This document shows positions 1 through 6,841 of a stretch of DNA of 10,935 bases, piece after piece (positions within the stretch are counted from its first letter, which is position 1; the number at the start of each line of letters is the position of its first letter). The DNA comes from Prevotellaceae bacterium (GTDB lineage Bacteria; Bacteroidota; Bacteroidia; Bacteroidales; Bacteroidaceae), in NCBI GenBank assembly GCA_022508635.1, contig JAFLUV010000074.1, positions 1-10,935 on the forward strand. The letters run 5' to 3'. Both the position numbers and the translations under genes were made by a program. The notes beneath the pieces were generated by a model. That model did not search any database. It was not told the DNA's origin and was given only the letters and a program-made list of their open reading frames with translations.

Positions 1-54
1 ACTCGGGTGATCGGACGATACCACTCGGGTCATCCTAAACATCCACCCGAGTGG
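1..54. repeat. Perfect 10-bp inverted repeat plus a third copy of its core
   Basis: CCACTCGGGT at 21-30 and ACCCGAGTGG at 45-54 are perfect inverted repeats separated by 14 nt. The core ACTCGGGT also occurs in direct orientation at the left edge (1-8), 22 bp before the copy at 23-30, and both are followed by N-A-T. There is thus a triplet: two direct copies and one inverted. No T-run follows the stem in the direction of mnmE transcription, so it is not a typical intrinsic terminator. It could be a set of integrase arm-type or regulator-binding sites, or the end of a repeat that continues beyond the window. Confidence 0.55.
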
Positions 55-117
55 GGAAAAAAGGCACTCATGTGTACCCGTTTCACGAGAATTTCATCGA
101 ACTTACGTTAATGTTAA

Positions 118-135
118 ATTGCTTTTATTGCTTTT
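118..135. repeat. Exact tandem duplication of a 9-mer
   Basis: ATTGCTTTT occurs twice head to tail at 118-126 and 127-135, in an AT-rich stretch left of the mnmE-end copies. It could be a recombinase or regulator arm site, or simple replication slippage in AT-rich DNA. Confidence 0.4.
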
Positions 136-166
136 AAATACAACAGCACCATTTCACGCAGTAACT

Positions 167-204
167 CTACTTTCCCGATGCAGAAATTACTTGCCGATGC
201 AGAA
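167..204 (-). repeat. Two degenerate tandem copies of the mnmE 3' end (candidate att core remnants)
   Basis: Read on the minus strand, 204-187 is TTCTGCATCGGCAAGTAA, which would encode FCIGK-stop. It matches the last 18 bases of mnmE (339-322) at 15 of 18 positions. One base further on, 185-167 is TTCTGCATCGGGAAAGTAG. This shares its first 11 bases with the previous copy and GGGAAAGTA with the genuine gene end, with one base inserted. All copies have the same orientation. Nothing resembling the preceding mnmE codons lies upstream of the two extra copies, so only the terminal core is duplicated. That pattern is expected of attachment sites left by elements that integrate at a gene's 3' end and rebuild it. 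A weaker similarity (CTGCGTG followed by AAA) lies near 152-164. The repeats are seen directly; their role as att sites is inferred. Confidence 0.6.
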
Positions 205-245
205 CCTCAGTTTATCTCGGTAAGTATTTGATTGTCTGTTTGTTG

Positions 246-313
246 TTTTGATTCGCGGGGTCGTTGAGCAACAAAATAGCAACAAATGTCTGATAACTCC
301 CGCGAAATCAAAA
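246..313. repeat. Long bulged inverted repeat containing a short direct repeat, downstream of mnmE
   Basis: TTTTGATTCGCGGG (246-259) pairs with CCCGCGAAATCAAAA (299-313) through 14 bp with one unpaired base. The spacer is 39 nt. Within the spacer AGCAACAAA is repeated at 267-275 and 278-286, an 11-bp period. The structure lies between the mnmE stop codon and the extra mnmE-end copies. No T-run follows on the minus strand, so an intrinsic terminator is unlikely. An att-flanking recombinase site or a small element's ends are possible. Apart from this structure and the other repeats listed here, the non-coding stretch 1-321 contains no convincing gene. Confidence 0.5.
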
Positions 314-321
314 ATTTAGCC

Positions 322-339
322 TTACTTTCCCACGCAGAA
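322..339 (-). other. Candidate attachment-site core inside the mnmE 3' end
   Basis: These 18 bases, including the stop codon, are the gene-borne member of the repeat family at 167-204. Salmonella genomic island 1 and relatives insert at the 3' end of thdF/trmE (mnmE), so the position matches a known type of target. The FCVGK ending, where FCIGK is more usual and is what the downstream copies encode, could mean that an incoming element supplied this end. No recombinase gene is visible to confirm this. Confidence 0.4.
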
Positions 340-1668
340 AGTGGAGAAAATGGTATGAAGGATAGTGTCTGAGGTGATTTTACTGCCGGTGATTTCGTCT
401 AAATGGTGGAGGCACTGCCGAAGATCCTCGGCAACCAAATCCGTCGGTAATTGGTCTACAAATGCTTGTTTTGCACGTTTAAGGGCATTGAGAGACTGGA
501 AAAGGGCATTATAGTGCCTTGCATTCGTTACTACAGAATGGCTCATGTCCAGCTTGGCTCCCAGCGATGATTCCTGAACCAACGCCTTACGAAGGAGCGA
601 CATACCATCACCGCTGGATGCGGAAATATGAAACAGGCGACCTTCTGGCTGACGATGATAGAGGTAGGAACTGCTTGGCAGAGAGAGGTCACATTTGTTA
701 ATAACTTGAAAAACAATTTGATCATTTCTGACATCTATCTCTGGGAACGGCTGGTTATTTTCTGTCAAGAGCAGGATGATCTTAGCTTTCTCGGCTGCCT
801 TAAGAGATCGTTCAATGCCTATTCGCTCCAATTTGTCCTGTGTCTTGCGTATGCCTGCGGTGTCAATAAAGCGGAAAGTTATGCCGTCTATCTGCGTGGT
901 ATCCTCAATGAGGTCACGTGTTGTTCCCTGAATGTTCGAAACTATTGCCCGATCCTCACCAACAAGGGCATTGAGGAGGGTTGACTTGCCTACGTTCGGC
1001 GCACCAATGATGGCTACAGGTATGCCATTCTTGATGGCATTGCCCGTTTGGAAGGAATCCACTAACTGGCTGATATGTTCTTCCACTTTATCCATCAATT
1101 CTGAGAGCTGTTCACGGTTAGCAAACTCGACATCCTGGTCGTTAAAGTCAAGCTCCAATTCCAACAGAGACGTCAATTGCAAAAGCTGGGCCTGAAGATC
1201 TGCCAGCTCCTGGCTGAACCGTCCACGTATTTGGCTCATTGCCATTTGGTGGGTTGTCTGCGTGGAGGAAGCGATAAGGTCGGCAACAGCTTCTGCCTGA
1301 CTCAGGTCAAACTTGCCATTCAAAAAGGCGCGCATCGTATATTCACCTGGCTCTGCCTGACGCGCGCCATTCATGATGAGTAATTCCAAAAGACTCTGTA
1401 TGATGTACGGACTTCCGTGACAACTGATTTCTGTGCTGTCCTCCCCCGTATAGGAATAAGGAGCCCGAAAGACAGAGACGAGGACTTCGTCAAGTTCCAC
1501 ACCATCCATATTGATAACCTGACCGAAGTGAATAGTATACCCTTTTGCGTCCTTGAGTGGTTTGGAGAAGATGTACTCAGTGATAGCACTGGCATCAGAA
1601 CCGCTGACGCGTACAACGGCAATTGCACCTCCAGGAGGAGTGGCAAGGGCACAAATGGTGTCTTTCAT
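322..1668 (-). CDS. mnmE: tRNA modification GTPase MnmE (TrmE/ThdF)
   Basis: With MnmG (not in this window), MnmE modifies the C5 of the wobble uridine in certain tRNAs, installing (carboxy)methylaminomethyl groups in the cytoplasm. The 448-aa length is normal for the family. The N-terminal tetrahydrofolate-binding domain covers about residues 1-118. The GTPase domain is inserted in a helical domain: P-loop GAPNVGKS at 222-229, TTRD at 249-252, DTAG at 269-272 and NKCD at 324-327. The C-terminal FCVGK holds the conserved cysteine C445; the usual form is FC(I/L)GK. The start MKDTICALATPPG is the typical family start. The gene lies 35 nt downstream of the threonine aldolase gene with no promoter visible between them, so it may be the last gene of the unit starting at serS. 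Its final 18 bases are repeated downstream (see the repeat entries), suggesting that the 3' end has been an integration site. Identification is secure. Confidence 0.98.
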   Translation of the reverse strand: MKDTICALATPPGGAIAVVRVSGSDASAITEYIFSKPLKDAKGYTIHFGQVINMDGVELDEVLVSVFRAPYSYTGEDSTEISCHGSPYIIQSLLELLIMNGARQAEPGEYTMRAFLNGKFDLSQAEAVADLIASSTQTTHQMAMSQIRGRFSQELADLQAQLLQLTSLLELELDFNDQDVEFANREQLSELMDKVEEHISQLVDSFQTGNAIKNGIPVAIIGAPNVGKSTLLNALVGEDRAIVSNIQGTTRDLIEDTTQIDGITFRFIDTAGIRKTQDKLERIGIERSLKAAEKAKIILLLTENNQPFPEIDVRNDQIVFQVINKCDLSLPSSSYLYHRQPEGRLFHISASSGDGMSLLRKALVQESSLGAKLDMSHSVVTNARHYNALFQSLNALKRAKQAFVDQLPTDLVAEDLRQCLHHLDEITGSKITSDTILHTIFSTFCVGK

Positions 1669-1703
1669 TTAGTCAGGATTTGGAAGTTTGAAATTAAAGA
1701 ACA

Positions 1704-2729
1704 TCAAAGGGCTTGCTTAAGTGCTTCGAGATCCTCTTCCGTCGTCGCCCAGCTTGTTACGAAACGGCAGAGCGTATGGCTCTCGTCAATAGGTTCCCAT
1801 GTCTCGAAAAGGACATGCTCCATGAGTTCTTTCATCCGTGTATTGGAAAGTTCAACGAATTGCTGGTTTGTGCTTGACGATCGCAAAATAAAACCTGCAT
1901 TGATAAAGAGTCTGCGCATCTGCATTGCCTTGTCGATAGCGTTCTTTGCGATGTTAAAATAAAGGCCGTCAGTAAACAATGCATCAAACTGTACGCCCGC
2001 CAGACGGCTTTTTGCCAGCAGAGCACCGTGCCGCTTCACGATATTCATGAAGTGGCGAGGAGCATTTGCGCGAGGAAAGACAACTGCTTCACCGCATAGT
2101 GCACCAACCTTCGTACCGCCAATGTAAAAGACATCGCAATGCTGTGCCAGCCAAGGAAGGTCAAAGTCACATTCTGAGGACGCAAGGCCGTAACCCAACC
2201 GTGCGCCGTCAATGAAAAGGTAAAGGTCGTAACGCCGGCAAACGGAAAGAATAGCTTCTATCTCCTTGGCAGAGTAGACACTGCCAAGTTCCGTGGGGAA
2301 AGTGATATAAACCATTCCCGGAATGACCATGTGCTCAAGCGTCGGATCTGCATGAAAACCCTTCAGCCATGTTTCCAATTCCGCAGCATTCATCTTTCCG
2401 TCATGCGAAGGCAGGGTAATGACTTTATGACCGCTGGCTTCTATAGCTCCCGACTCATGTACATTGATATGGCCTGTCTGCGTCGCAATGACACCTTCGT
2501 AGGTCTGCAACATCCCGTCGATGATCGTAGCATTCGCTTGCGTACCGCCTACTAAGAAAAAGATGTCAGCCTCAGGACAGGAACAAGCTGCCTTGATCTT
2601 CTGCCGGGCGCTTTCACTCCATTTGTCGAAACCATAGGATGCGCTTGCCTCCCCATTGGTTTCCATCAGACGCTGGAGTATCAAGGGGTGAGCACCATTG
2701 TTATAATCGCTTTCGAAAGAAGTCTTCAT
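1704..2729 (-). CDS. Low-specificity threonine aldolase (PLP-dependent beta-eliminating lyase family)
   Basis: This cytoplasmic fold-type I PLP enzyme is predicted to cleave L-threonine or L-allo-threonine to glycine and acetaldehyde. The 341 aa fit the family's usual length. Visible features are the phosphate-binding loop GGTQANATI (61-69), a TGH-x3-HESGA segment with H87 in the position expected to stack on PLP, FIDGARLG with D174 expected to contact the pyridine nitrogen, and YIGGTK with K207 as the predicted Schiff-base lysine. The start MKTSFESDYNNGAHP is typical of the Bacteroidetes enzymes. It lies 27 nt downstream of the PD40-like gene and 35 nt upstream of mnmE, consistent with cotranscription. 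The stereospecificity (L versus allo) cannot be read from the sequence, so no gene symbol is assigned. Confidence 0.92.
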   Translation of the reverse strand: MKTSFESDYNNGAHPLILQRLMETNGEASASYGFDKWSESARQKIKAACSCPEADIFFLVGGTQANATIIDGMLQTYEGVIATQTGHINVHESGAIEASGHKVITLPSHDGKMNAAELETWLKGFHADPTLEHMVIPGMVYITFPTELGSVYSAKEIEAILSVCRRYDLYLFIDGARLGYGLASSECDFDLPWLAQHCDVFYIGGTKVGALCGEAVVFPRANAPRHFMNIVKRHGALLAKSRLAGVQFDALFTDGLYFNIAKNAIDKAMQMRRLFINAGFILRSSSTNQQFVELSNTRMKELMEHVLFETWEPIDESHTLCRFVTSWATTEEDLEALKQAL

Positions 2730-2756
2730 GTAATCTATTGTTTAGGTGAACACGAC

Positions 2757-4007
2757 TTACTTGTTCAGTTCCAGGCGACGTATGTCTTTTTCAAGAGCCA
2801 ACTTATCAGCAGCAAGATGCTCTATGGCTGTTTCCGTAAGGCGTATCTGAGCTGCTATCTGTACGCGCTGAACATCATTCATCGCAGCATACTTTGTACG
2901 AAGCCCTTCTATCTCCTTCTGCATAGCAACATATTCTCTTTCTGTCTCAAGCCACACTTTTGCCTTCTGCTGTGCCTGTTTGTTTTGGAAGTCAGCCATG
3001 GTATAGTACGTCTTGCTATCATTGACAACGAAAGTGAACTCGCGGCTTTGCTTGCTTGTAGCTCCACGCTTCTCGTTTCTTGCCTCTGCAAGACGTTTCT
3101 TGGCGGCATTGACAGCCTCCATATCCGTCCATGTATCCTTGATGGAAGCGATGCGTGCCAGTGAGGCAAGTTTCTCCGCTCCTATCTGTTCTTCGTTGTA
3201 GATGCGTCGTGTTTCCGTAGGGATAAATACGTACAGGCAAACCGTATCTGCAGGTTGGTTACGATCCGTCACGAACCAACCCAACTGCTGGAATTCGTCA
3301 ATGACTAACAGATAGTCATTGGCAGGCGAGTTGAAGGGCATACCAAGATTTTCTGGTGCCAGAAACTGTTGCTCGTCAGCATCGTAGCGCGTCATGAAGA
3401 GGTCGTAGCCGCCGATGCTTTCTTCACACTCCGCTGCATAGTACATCGTTATGCCGTCGCTGAGCATAAACGGGAAATTAAGGTTATCTTCTTTCTCTTC
3501 GCCAAAACCTGTAAGTTGTCTTTCCATAGACCACTCTCCACCGATGAGCGACTTTTCCTTAAGGCGGATGTTTCCATCCTTATTTGCCTCGGCATACACA
3601 ATGTAGTTGCCCAGTTCATTGCGGAACAGCGTACAATCTGAACTGTCCTTGGTGGAAAAGAATTCTGCACAACTCATGACGGAACCACTCTCCTGGGACA
3701 GCTTTATCTGCTTAAGCACCTGGTCCTTGGGTAAGATAAGGCTGTCGATAAATGTCACCTGCTCTGTGGCACGAAGGCGTATTTGTGACTTGCGTGCCGT
3801 CTCAAGCAGTTGTTCCTCGTTGATAGTGGGTTGCCTTTTTTTCTTCAAGTCAGCAATCTGTTGTTCCAAAATCTCCTCAGCAAGTGAAAAGTTATAGGCA
3901 GCCATTGCCTCCTGCGGCGTGACGGTATAAACAGGACGTCCCTTACGCTGACCGAAAGCGAGAGCAGAGAGAAGCAAGAGGGTAAGCAGGAAGAGTGTTT
4001 TCTTCAT
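2757..4007 (-). CDS. Secreted PD40/WD40-like propeller protein with coiled-coil tail, function unknown
   Basis: This 416-aa protein has a clear signal peptide: MKK, a leucine-rich core to about residue 17, and a probable cut near AFG-Q (19/20). No lipobox cysteine is present, so it should be periplasmic or surface-associated rather than a lipoprotein. Residues 25-60 look helical (AMAAYNFSLAEEILEQQI), like a TPR-type helix. Residues 110-265 contain PD40-like blade sequences, with PFMLSDGITMYYAAE (about 179-193), GGYDLFMTRYD (199-209) and NDYLLVIDE (230-238). These resemble the beta-propeller of Bacteroidetes PorE/OmpA-like proteins, but there is no OmpA C-terminal domain. Residues 340-416 are charged and probably coiled coil. 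The gene starts 10 nt after the DUF486 gene. No enzyme motif is visible and I do not assign a function; the fold call is moderately confident. Confidence 0.75.
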   Translation of the reverse strand: MKKTLFLLTLLLLSALAFGQRKGRPVYTVTPQEAMAAYNFSLAEEILEQQIADLKKKRQPTINEEQLLETARKSQIRLRATEQVTFIDSLILPKDQVLKQIKLSQESGSVMSCAEFFSTKDSSDCTLFRNELGNYIVYAEANKDGNIRLKEKSLIGGEWSMERQLTGFGEEKEDNLNFPFMLSDGITMYYAAECEESIGGYDLFMTRYDADEQQFLAPENLGMPFNSPANDYLLVIDEFQQLGWFVTDRNQPADTVCLYVFIPTETRRIYNEEQIGAEKLASLARIASIKDTWTDMEAVNAAKKRLAEARNEKRGATSKQSREFTFVVNDSKTYYTMADFQNKQAQQKAKVWLETEREYVAMQKEIEGLRTKYAAMNDVQRVQIAAQIRLTETAIEHLAADKLALEKDIRRLELNK

Positions 4008-4017
4008 ATACTATCAG

Positions 4018-4383
4018 TTATTTAAATACGAAATATACCGCAAGAACCAGACAAACGAGTGCTGCCAGATGATTCCAGTGGAGTTGTTGCCCTTGGAAAA
4101 GGACATTGGCAATGACACAGAAGACAACAAGCGAGACGACCTCCTGGATGACCTTGAGTTGCATGAGCGAGAAAGGTCCGCCACTACCAACGAAACCTAT
4201 CCTGTTGGCAGGTACTTGACAGCAGTACTCACAGAAAGCTATTGCCCACGAAAAGAGAATAACAACCAGCAGCGGCCAGTTTGTGGAGATACCAGCCTGG
4301 TGAAGTTTCAGATGGCCATACCATGCAAGCGTCATAAAGACATTGCTGCATATCAGTAACAGTATTGTATAGAATGCACTCAT
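4018..4383 (-). CDS. DUF486 family small membrane protein (DMT-like)
   Basis: This 121-aa protein has four predicted membrane helices, at about residues 3-23, 36-53, 76-96 and 103-120. That size and topology match DUF486, a family related to drug/metabolite transporters of small multidrug resistance type. The conserved block after helix 2 is present (FCEYCCQVPANRIG, about 50-63), followed by QLKVIQE (75-81). It is predicted to sit in the inner membrane; the substrate is unknown. The start MSAFYTILLL opens directly into the first helix. It follows the NfnAB-like gene after 70 nt, the widest gap in the serS-mnmE run, and precedes the PD40-like gene by 10 nt. I found no good TAnnTTTG promoter in the 70-nt gap, although a weak one cannot be excluded. 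Confidence 0.9.
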   Translation of the reverse strand: MSAFYTILLLICSNVFMTLAWYGHLKLHQAGISTNWPLLVVILFSWAIAFCEYCCQVPANRIGFVGSGGPFSLMQLKVIQEVVSLVVFCVIANVLFQGQQLHWNHLAALVCLVLAVYFVFK

Positions 4384-4453
4384 GGTAATTTTATTGTTGT
4401 TCTTTTTACATGATTGTTAGCATGTCACACTATCGTCCCACACCACATTTGGT

Positions 4454-6814
4454 CTATTTGGACAGGTACTTGTGCATTGCTGCTGCAGCTCGGCGTCCGT
4501 CGCCCATTGCCAAAATGACGGTTGCACCACCGCGCACGATATCACCACCAGCAAAGATAGTGGGAATGTTGGTCTGCATGTCCTCATTCACGACGATGGT
4601 ATTCTTGCGTCCAAGCTCAAGTCCTTGTATCGAAGTGGGCACGATGGGGTTGGGACTTACACCGACAGCCACGATAGCCTGGTCGATAGCAATGGTCTCG
4701 ATAGCTCCGGGAATAGCCTGCGGCGAACGACGTCCGCTGGCATCAGGCTCGCCAAGCTCCATCTTTTGCAGCACGACCTCGGTCACATTTCCTTTCTCAT
4801 CGGCATGATACTCAATAGGATTGTGCAGTGTCAGGAACTCTATGCCCTCCTCTTTGGCATGTTTTACCTCTTCCAGACGAGCCGGCATTTCTGCCTCACT
4901 GCGACGATAGGCAATAAACACACGCTCAGCGCCAAGGCGCTTTGCCGTACGACAACTGTCCATAGCGGTGTTTCCGCCACCTACGACCATCACATTCTTT
5001 GCTTTCTTGATAGGCGTTGCATAGTCCGGGTTGCTGGCATTCATCAGGTTGACACGCGTCAGGTACTCGTTGGACGACATGATACCGTTGGAATTCTCAC
5101 CCGGAATGTTCATGAAATTGGGCAAACCTGCACCAGAACCAACAAATATGCCCTTGAAACCTTCGGCCTCCAATTCTGCCACAGAAATATTTTTACCCAC
5201 GATGCAATCCTTCACGAATTTTACACCGAGCTTCTCCAAGTTTTGTATCTCAACGTCAACAATAGCGTTAGGCAGACGGAATTCAGGAATGCCATACTTC
5301 AACACGCCACCTATCTCATGCAATGCCTCGAAGACAGTCACGTCATAGCCAGCCTTTGCCATGTCGCCTGCGAAACTCAATCCGGCAGGACCGGAACCTA
5401 TGACTGCTATTTTCTTGCCGTTCTTCTCTGCCACCTCGGGCACCGCCATCTTGCCTGAATTGCGCTCGAAGTCGGCTGCGAAGCGTTCCAGATTGCCAAT
5501 GGCAACAGCAGGCTCCTTCATCTTCAAATGGATGCACTGCGATTCGCATTGCTTCTCCTGAGGGCAGACACGACCACAAACAGCTGGCAAAGCCGATGTA
5601 CTCTTCAGGACACGTGCAGCATTGAGGAACTCGCCACGCTCAATGTTCTTAATAAACGATGGAATGTTAATGTTGACTGGACATCCCTGCATACAAGTCG
5701 GGTTCGCGCAATCCAGACAACGCTTTGCCTCCGTCATTGCCTGCTCTATGGTAAGTCCTTGATTTACCTCTTCCGTACGCGTCGTAGCTCTGTAGACTGG
5801 ATCCAGTTCAGGCATCTTACAACGCTCGATGCTCGTGCGCTCTTTCGCCTTCATAGACTTACGGAGTTCTTCACGCCAAGGAGCACTGCGGTCAGTTAGT
5901 TCTGCCAGAGGAGTAGTTGTATCCATGTTGCTCGCATCAAGCACTGCTGCCTCTGTCTCTTTAGCAGAAGTAGCATGGCATGGATTGCCTTCCGATACAG
6001 TCTGATAAGCCTCCATTGCTTCTACTTCCTCTGCCTTGAAGGCACCGCTGCGCTGCATCATTTCGTTGAAATCTACCTGATGTCCGTCGAACTCCGGTCC
6101 GTCCACGCAGACAAACTTTGTCTTGCCGCCGACCGTTATACGGCATGCACCGCACATACCTGTGCCGTCCACCATAATGGTGTTGAGGCTGACGTCAGTC
6201 GGGATGTTATATTTTTTTGTCAGCAGGCAGCAGAACTTCATCATGATGGCAGGACCGATGGCAAAGCATTTGTCAATCTTCTCACGCAGGATTACCTCTT
6301 CCATGCCCACTGTCACCACACCTTGCTTGCCATAAGAACCATCGTCGGTCATGATGATAACCTCGTCGCTGGCAGCACGCACTTCGTCTTCCAGAATAAT
6401 AAGATCTTTGCTGCGACCGGCAATAACGCTAATGACACGATTACCCGCAGCCTTCAGTGCCTGGATGATAGGCAACATGGGAGCCGTGCCTACACCGCCA
6501 CCGGCACAAAGCACAGTGCCGTAGTTCTCAATGTGAGTGGCACGGCCAAGAGGACCGACCACGTCTGCGATATAATCTCCCTCGTTCAGGGAACAGAGCT
6601 TGGTGGTGCTGGCACCGACGGTCTGAATGACAAGGGTAATCGTCCCTTTCTCTTTGTCGCTGCCTGCTATAGTCAGGGGCACGCGCTCGCCTTTCTCGTC
6701 AACACGAACGATGACAAAATGTCCAGCCTTACGTGCCTTGGCAATCAATGGAGCCTCTACGTCCAGACGAAAAACCTTCTCGCTGAACTGAACTTTTTTA
6801 ACAATCTTATACAT
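4454..6814 (-). CDS. Fused NfnA-NfnB-type NAD(P)H/ferredoxin oxidoreductase (often labelled dihydroorotate dehydrogenase B subunit/glutamate synthase)
   Basis: This 786-aa chain joins two flavoprotein modules. The N-terminal half (1 to about 250) is a PyrK/NfnA-like ferredoxin reductase: RVPLTIA (44-50) for FAD, LCAGGGVGTAP (102-112) for NAD, and [2Fe-2S] cysteines C221, C224 and C236, with nearby D216. After a linker (about 260-340) comes a GltD/NfnB-like half: cysteine clusters C366, C369, C374, C378 and C413, C417, C423, C427 for two [4Fe-4S] centres, FAD fold GSGPAG (473-478), NADPH fold VVGGGNTAMDS (610-620), and GGDIVRGGATVILAMGDG (756-773). NfnAB enzymes couple NADH and ferredoxin to NADP by electron bifurcation, and a soluble role of this kind is inferred here. 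The PyrK and glutamate synthase partners (PyrD, GltB) are absent nearby, which argues against the common label. AGGA lies 6 nt before the ATG; serS is 27 nt upstream. Confidence 0.88.
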   Translation of the reverse strand: MYKIVKKVQFSEKVFRLDVEAPLIAKARKAGHFVIVRVDEKGERVPLTIAGSDKEKGTITLVIQTVGASTTKLCSLNEGDYIADVVGPLGRATHIENYGTVLCAGGGVGTAPMLPIIQALKAAGNRVISVIAGRSKDLIILEDEVRAASDEVIIMTDDGSYGKQGVVTVGMEEVILREKIDKCFAIGPAIMMKFCCLLTKKYNIPTDVSLNTIMVDGTGMCGACRITVGGKTKFVCVDGPEFDGHQVDFNEMMQRSGAFKAEEVEAMEAYQTVSEGNPCHATSAKETEAAVLDASNMDTTTPLAELTDRSAPWREELRKSMKAKERTSIERCKMPELDPVYRATTRTEEVNQGLTIEQAMTEAKRCLDCANPTCMQGCPVNINIPSFIKNIERGEFLNAARVLKSTSALPAVCGRVCPQEKQCESQCIHLKMKEPAVAIGNLERFAADFERNSGKMAVPEVAEKNGKKIAVIGSGPAGLSFAGDMAKAGYDVTVFEALHEIGGVLKYGIPEFRLPNAIVDVEIQNLEKLGVKFVKDCIVGKNISVAELEAEGFKGIFVGSGAGLPNFMNIPGENSNGIMSSNEYLTRVNLMNASNPDYATPIKKAKNVMVVGGGNTAMDSCRTAKRLGAERVFIAYRRSEAEMPARLEEVKHAKEEGIEFLTLHNPIEYHADEKGNVTEVVLQKMELGEPDASGRRSPQAIPGAIETIAIDQAIVAVGVSPNPIVPTSIQGLELGRKNTIVVNEDMQTNIPTIFAGGDIVRGGATVILAMGDGRRAAAAMHKYLSK

Positions 6815-6841
6815 ACCTTATCCTGTTTATTTATTTCGATT

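Noticed and set aside
21..54. Inverted repeat as the mnmE transcription terminator
   Set aside because: The stem is strong but is about 270 nt past the stop codon and is not followed by T residues on the minus strand.
4384..4453. Promoter for the DUF486-PD40-aldolase-mnmE genes
   Set aside because: No TAnnTTTG element with a suitable -33 was found on the minus strand; the best candidate (TAGTGTG) is a poor match.
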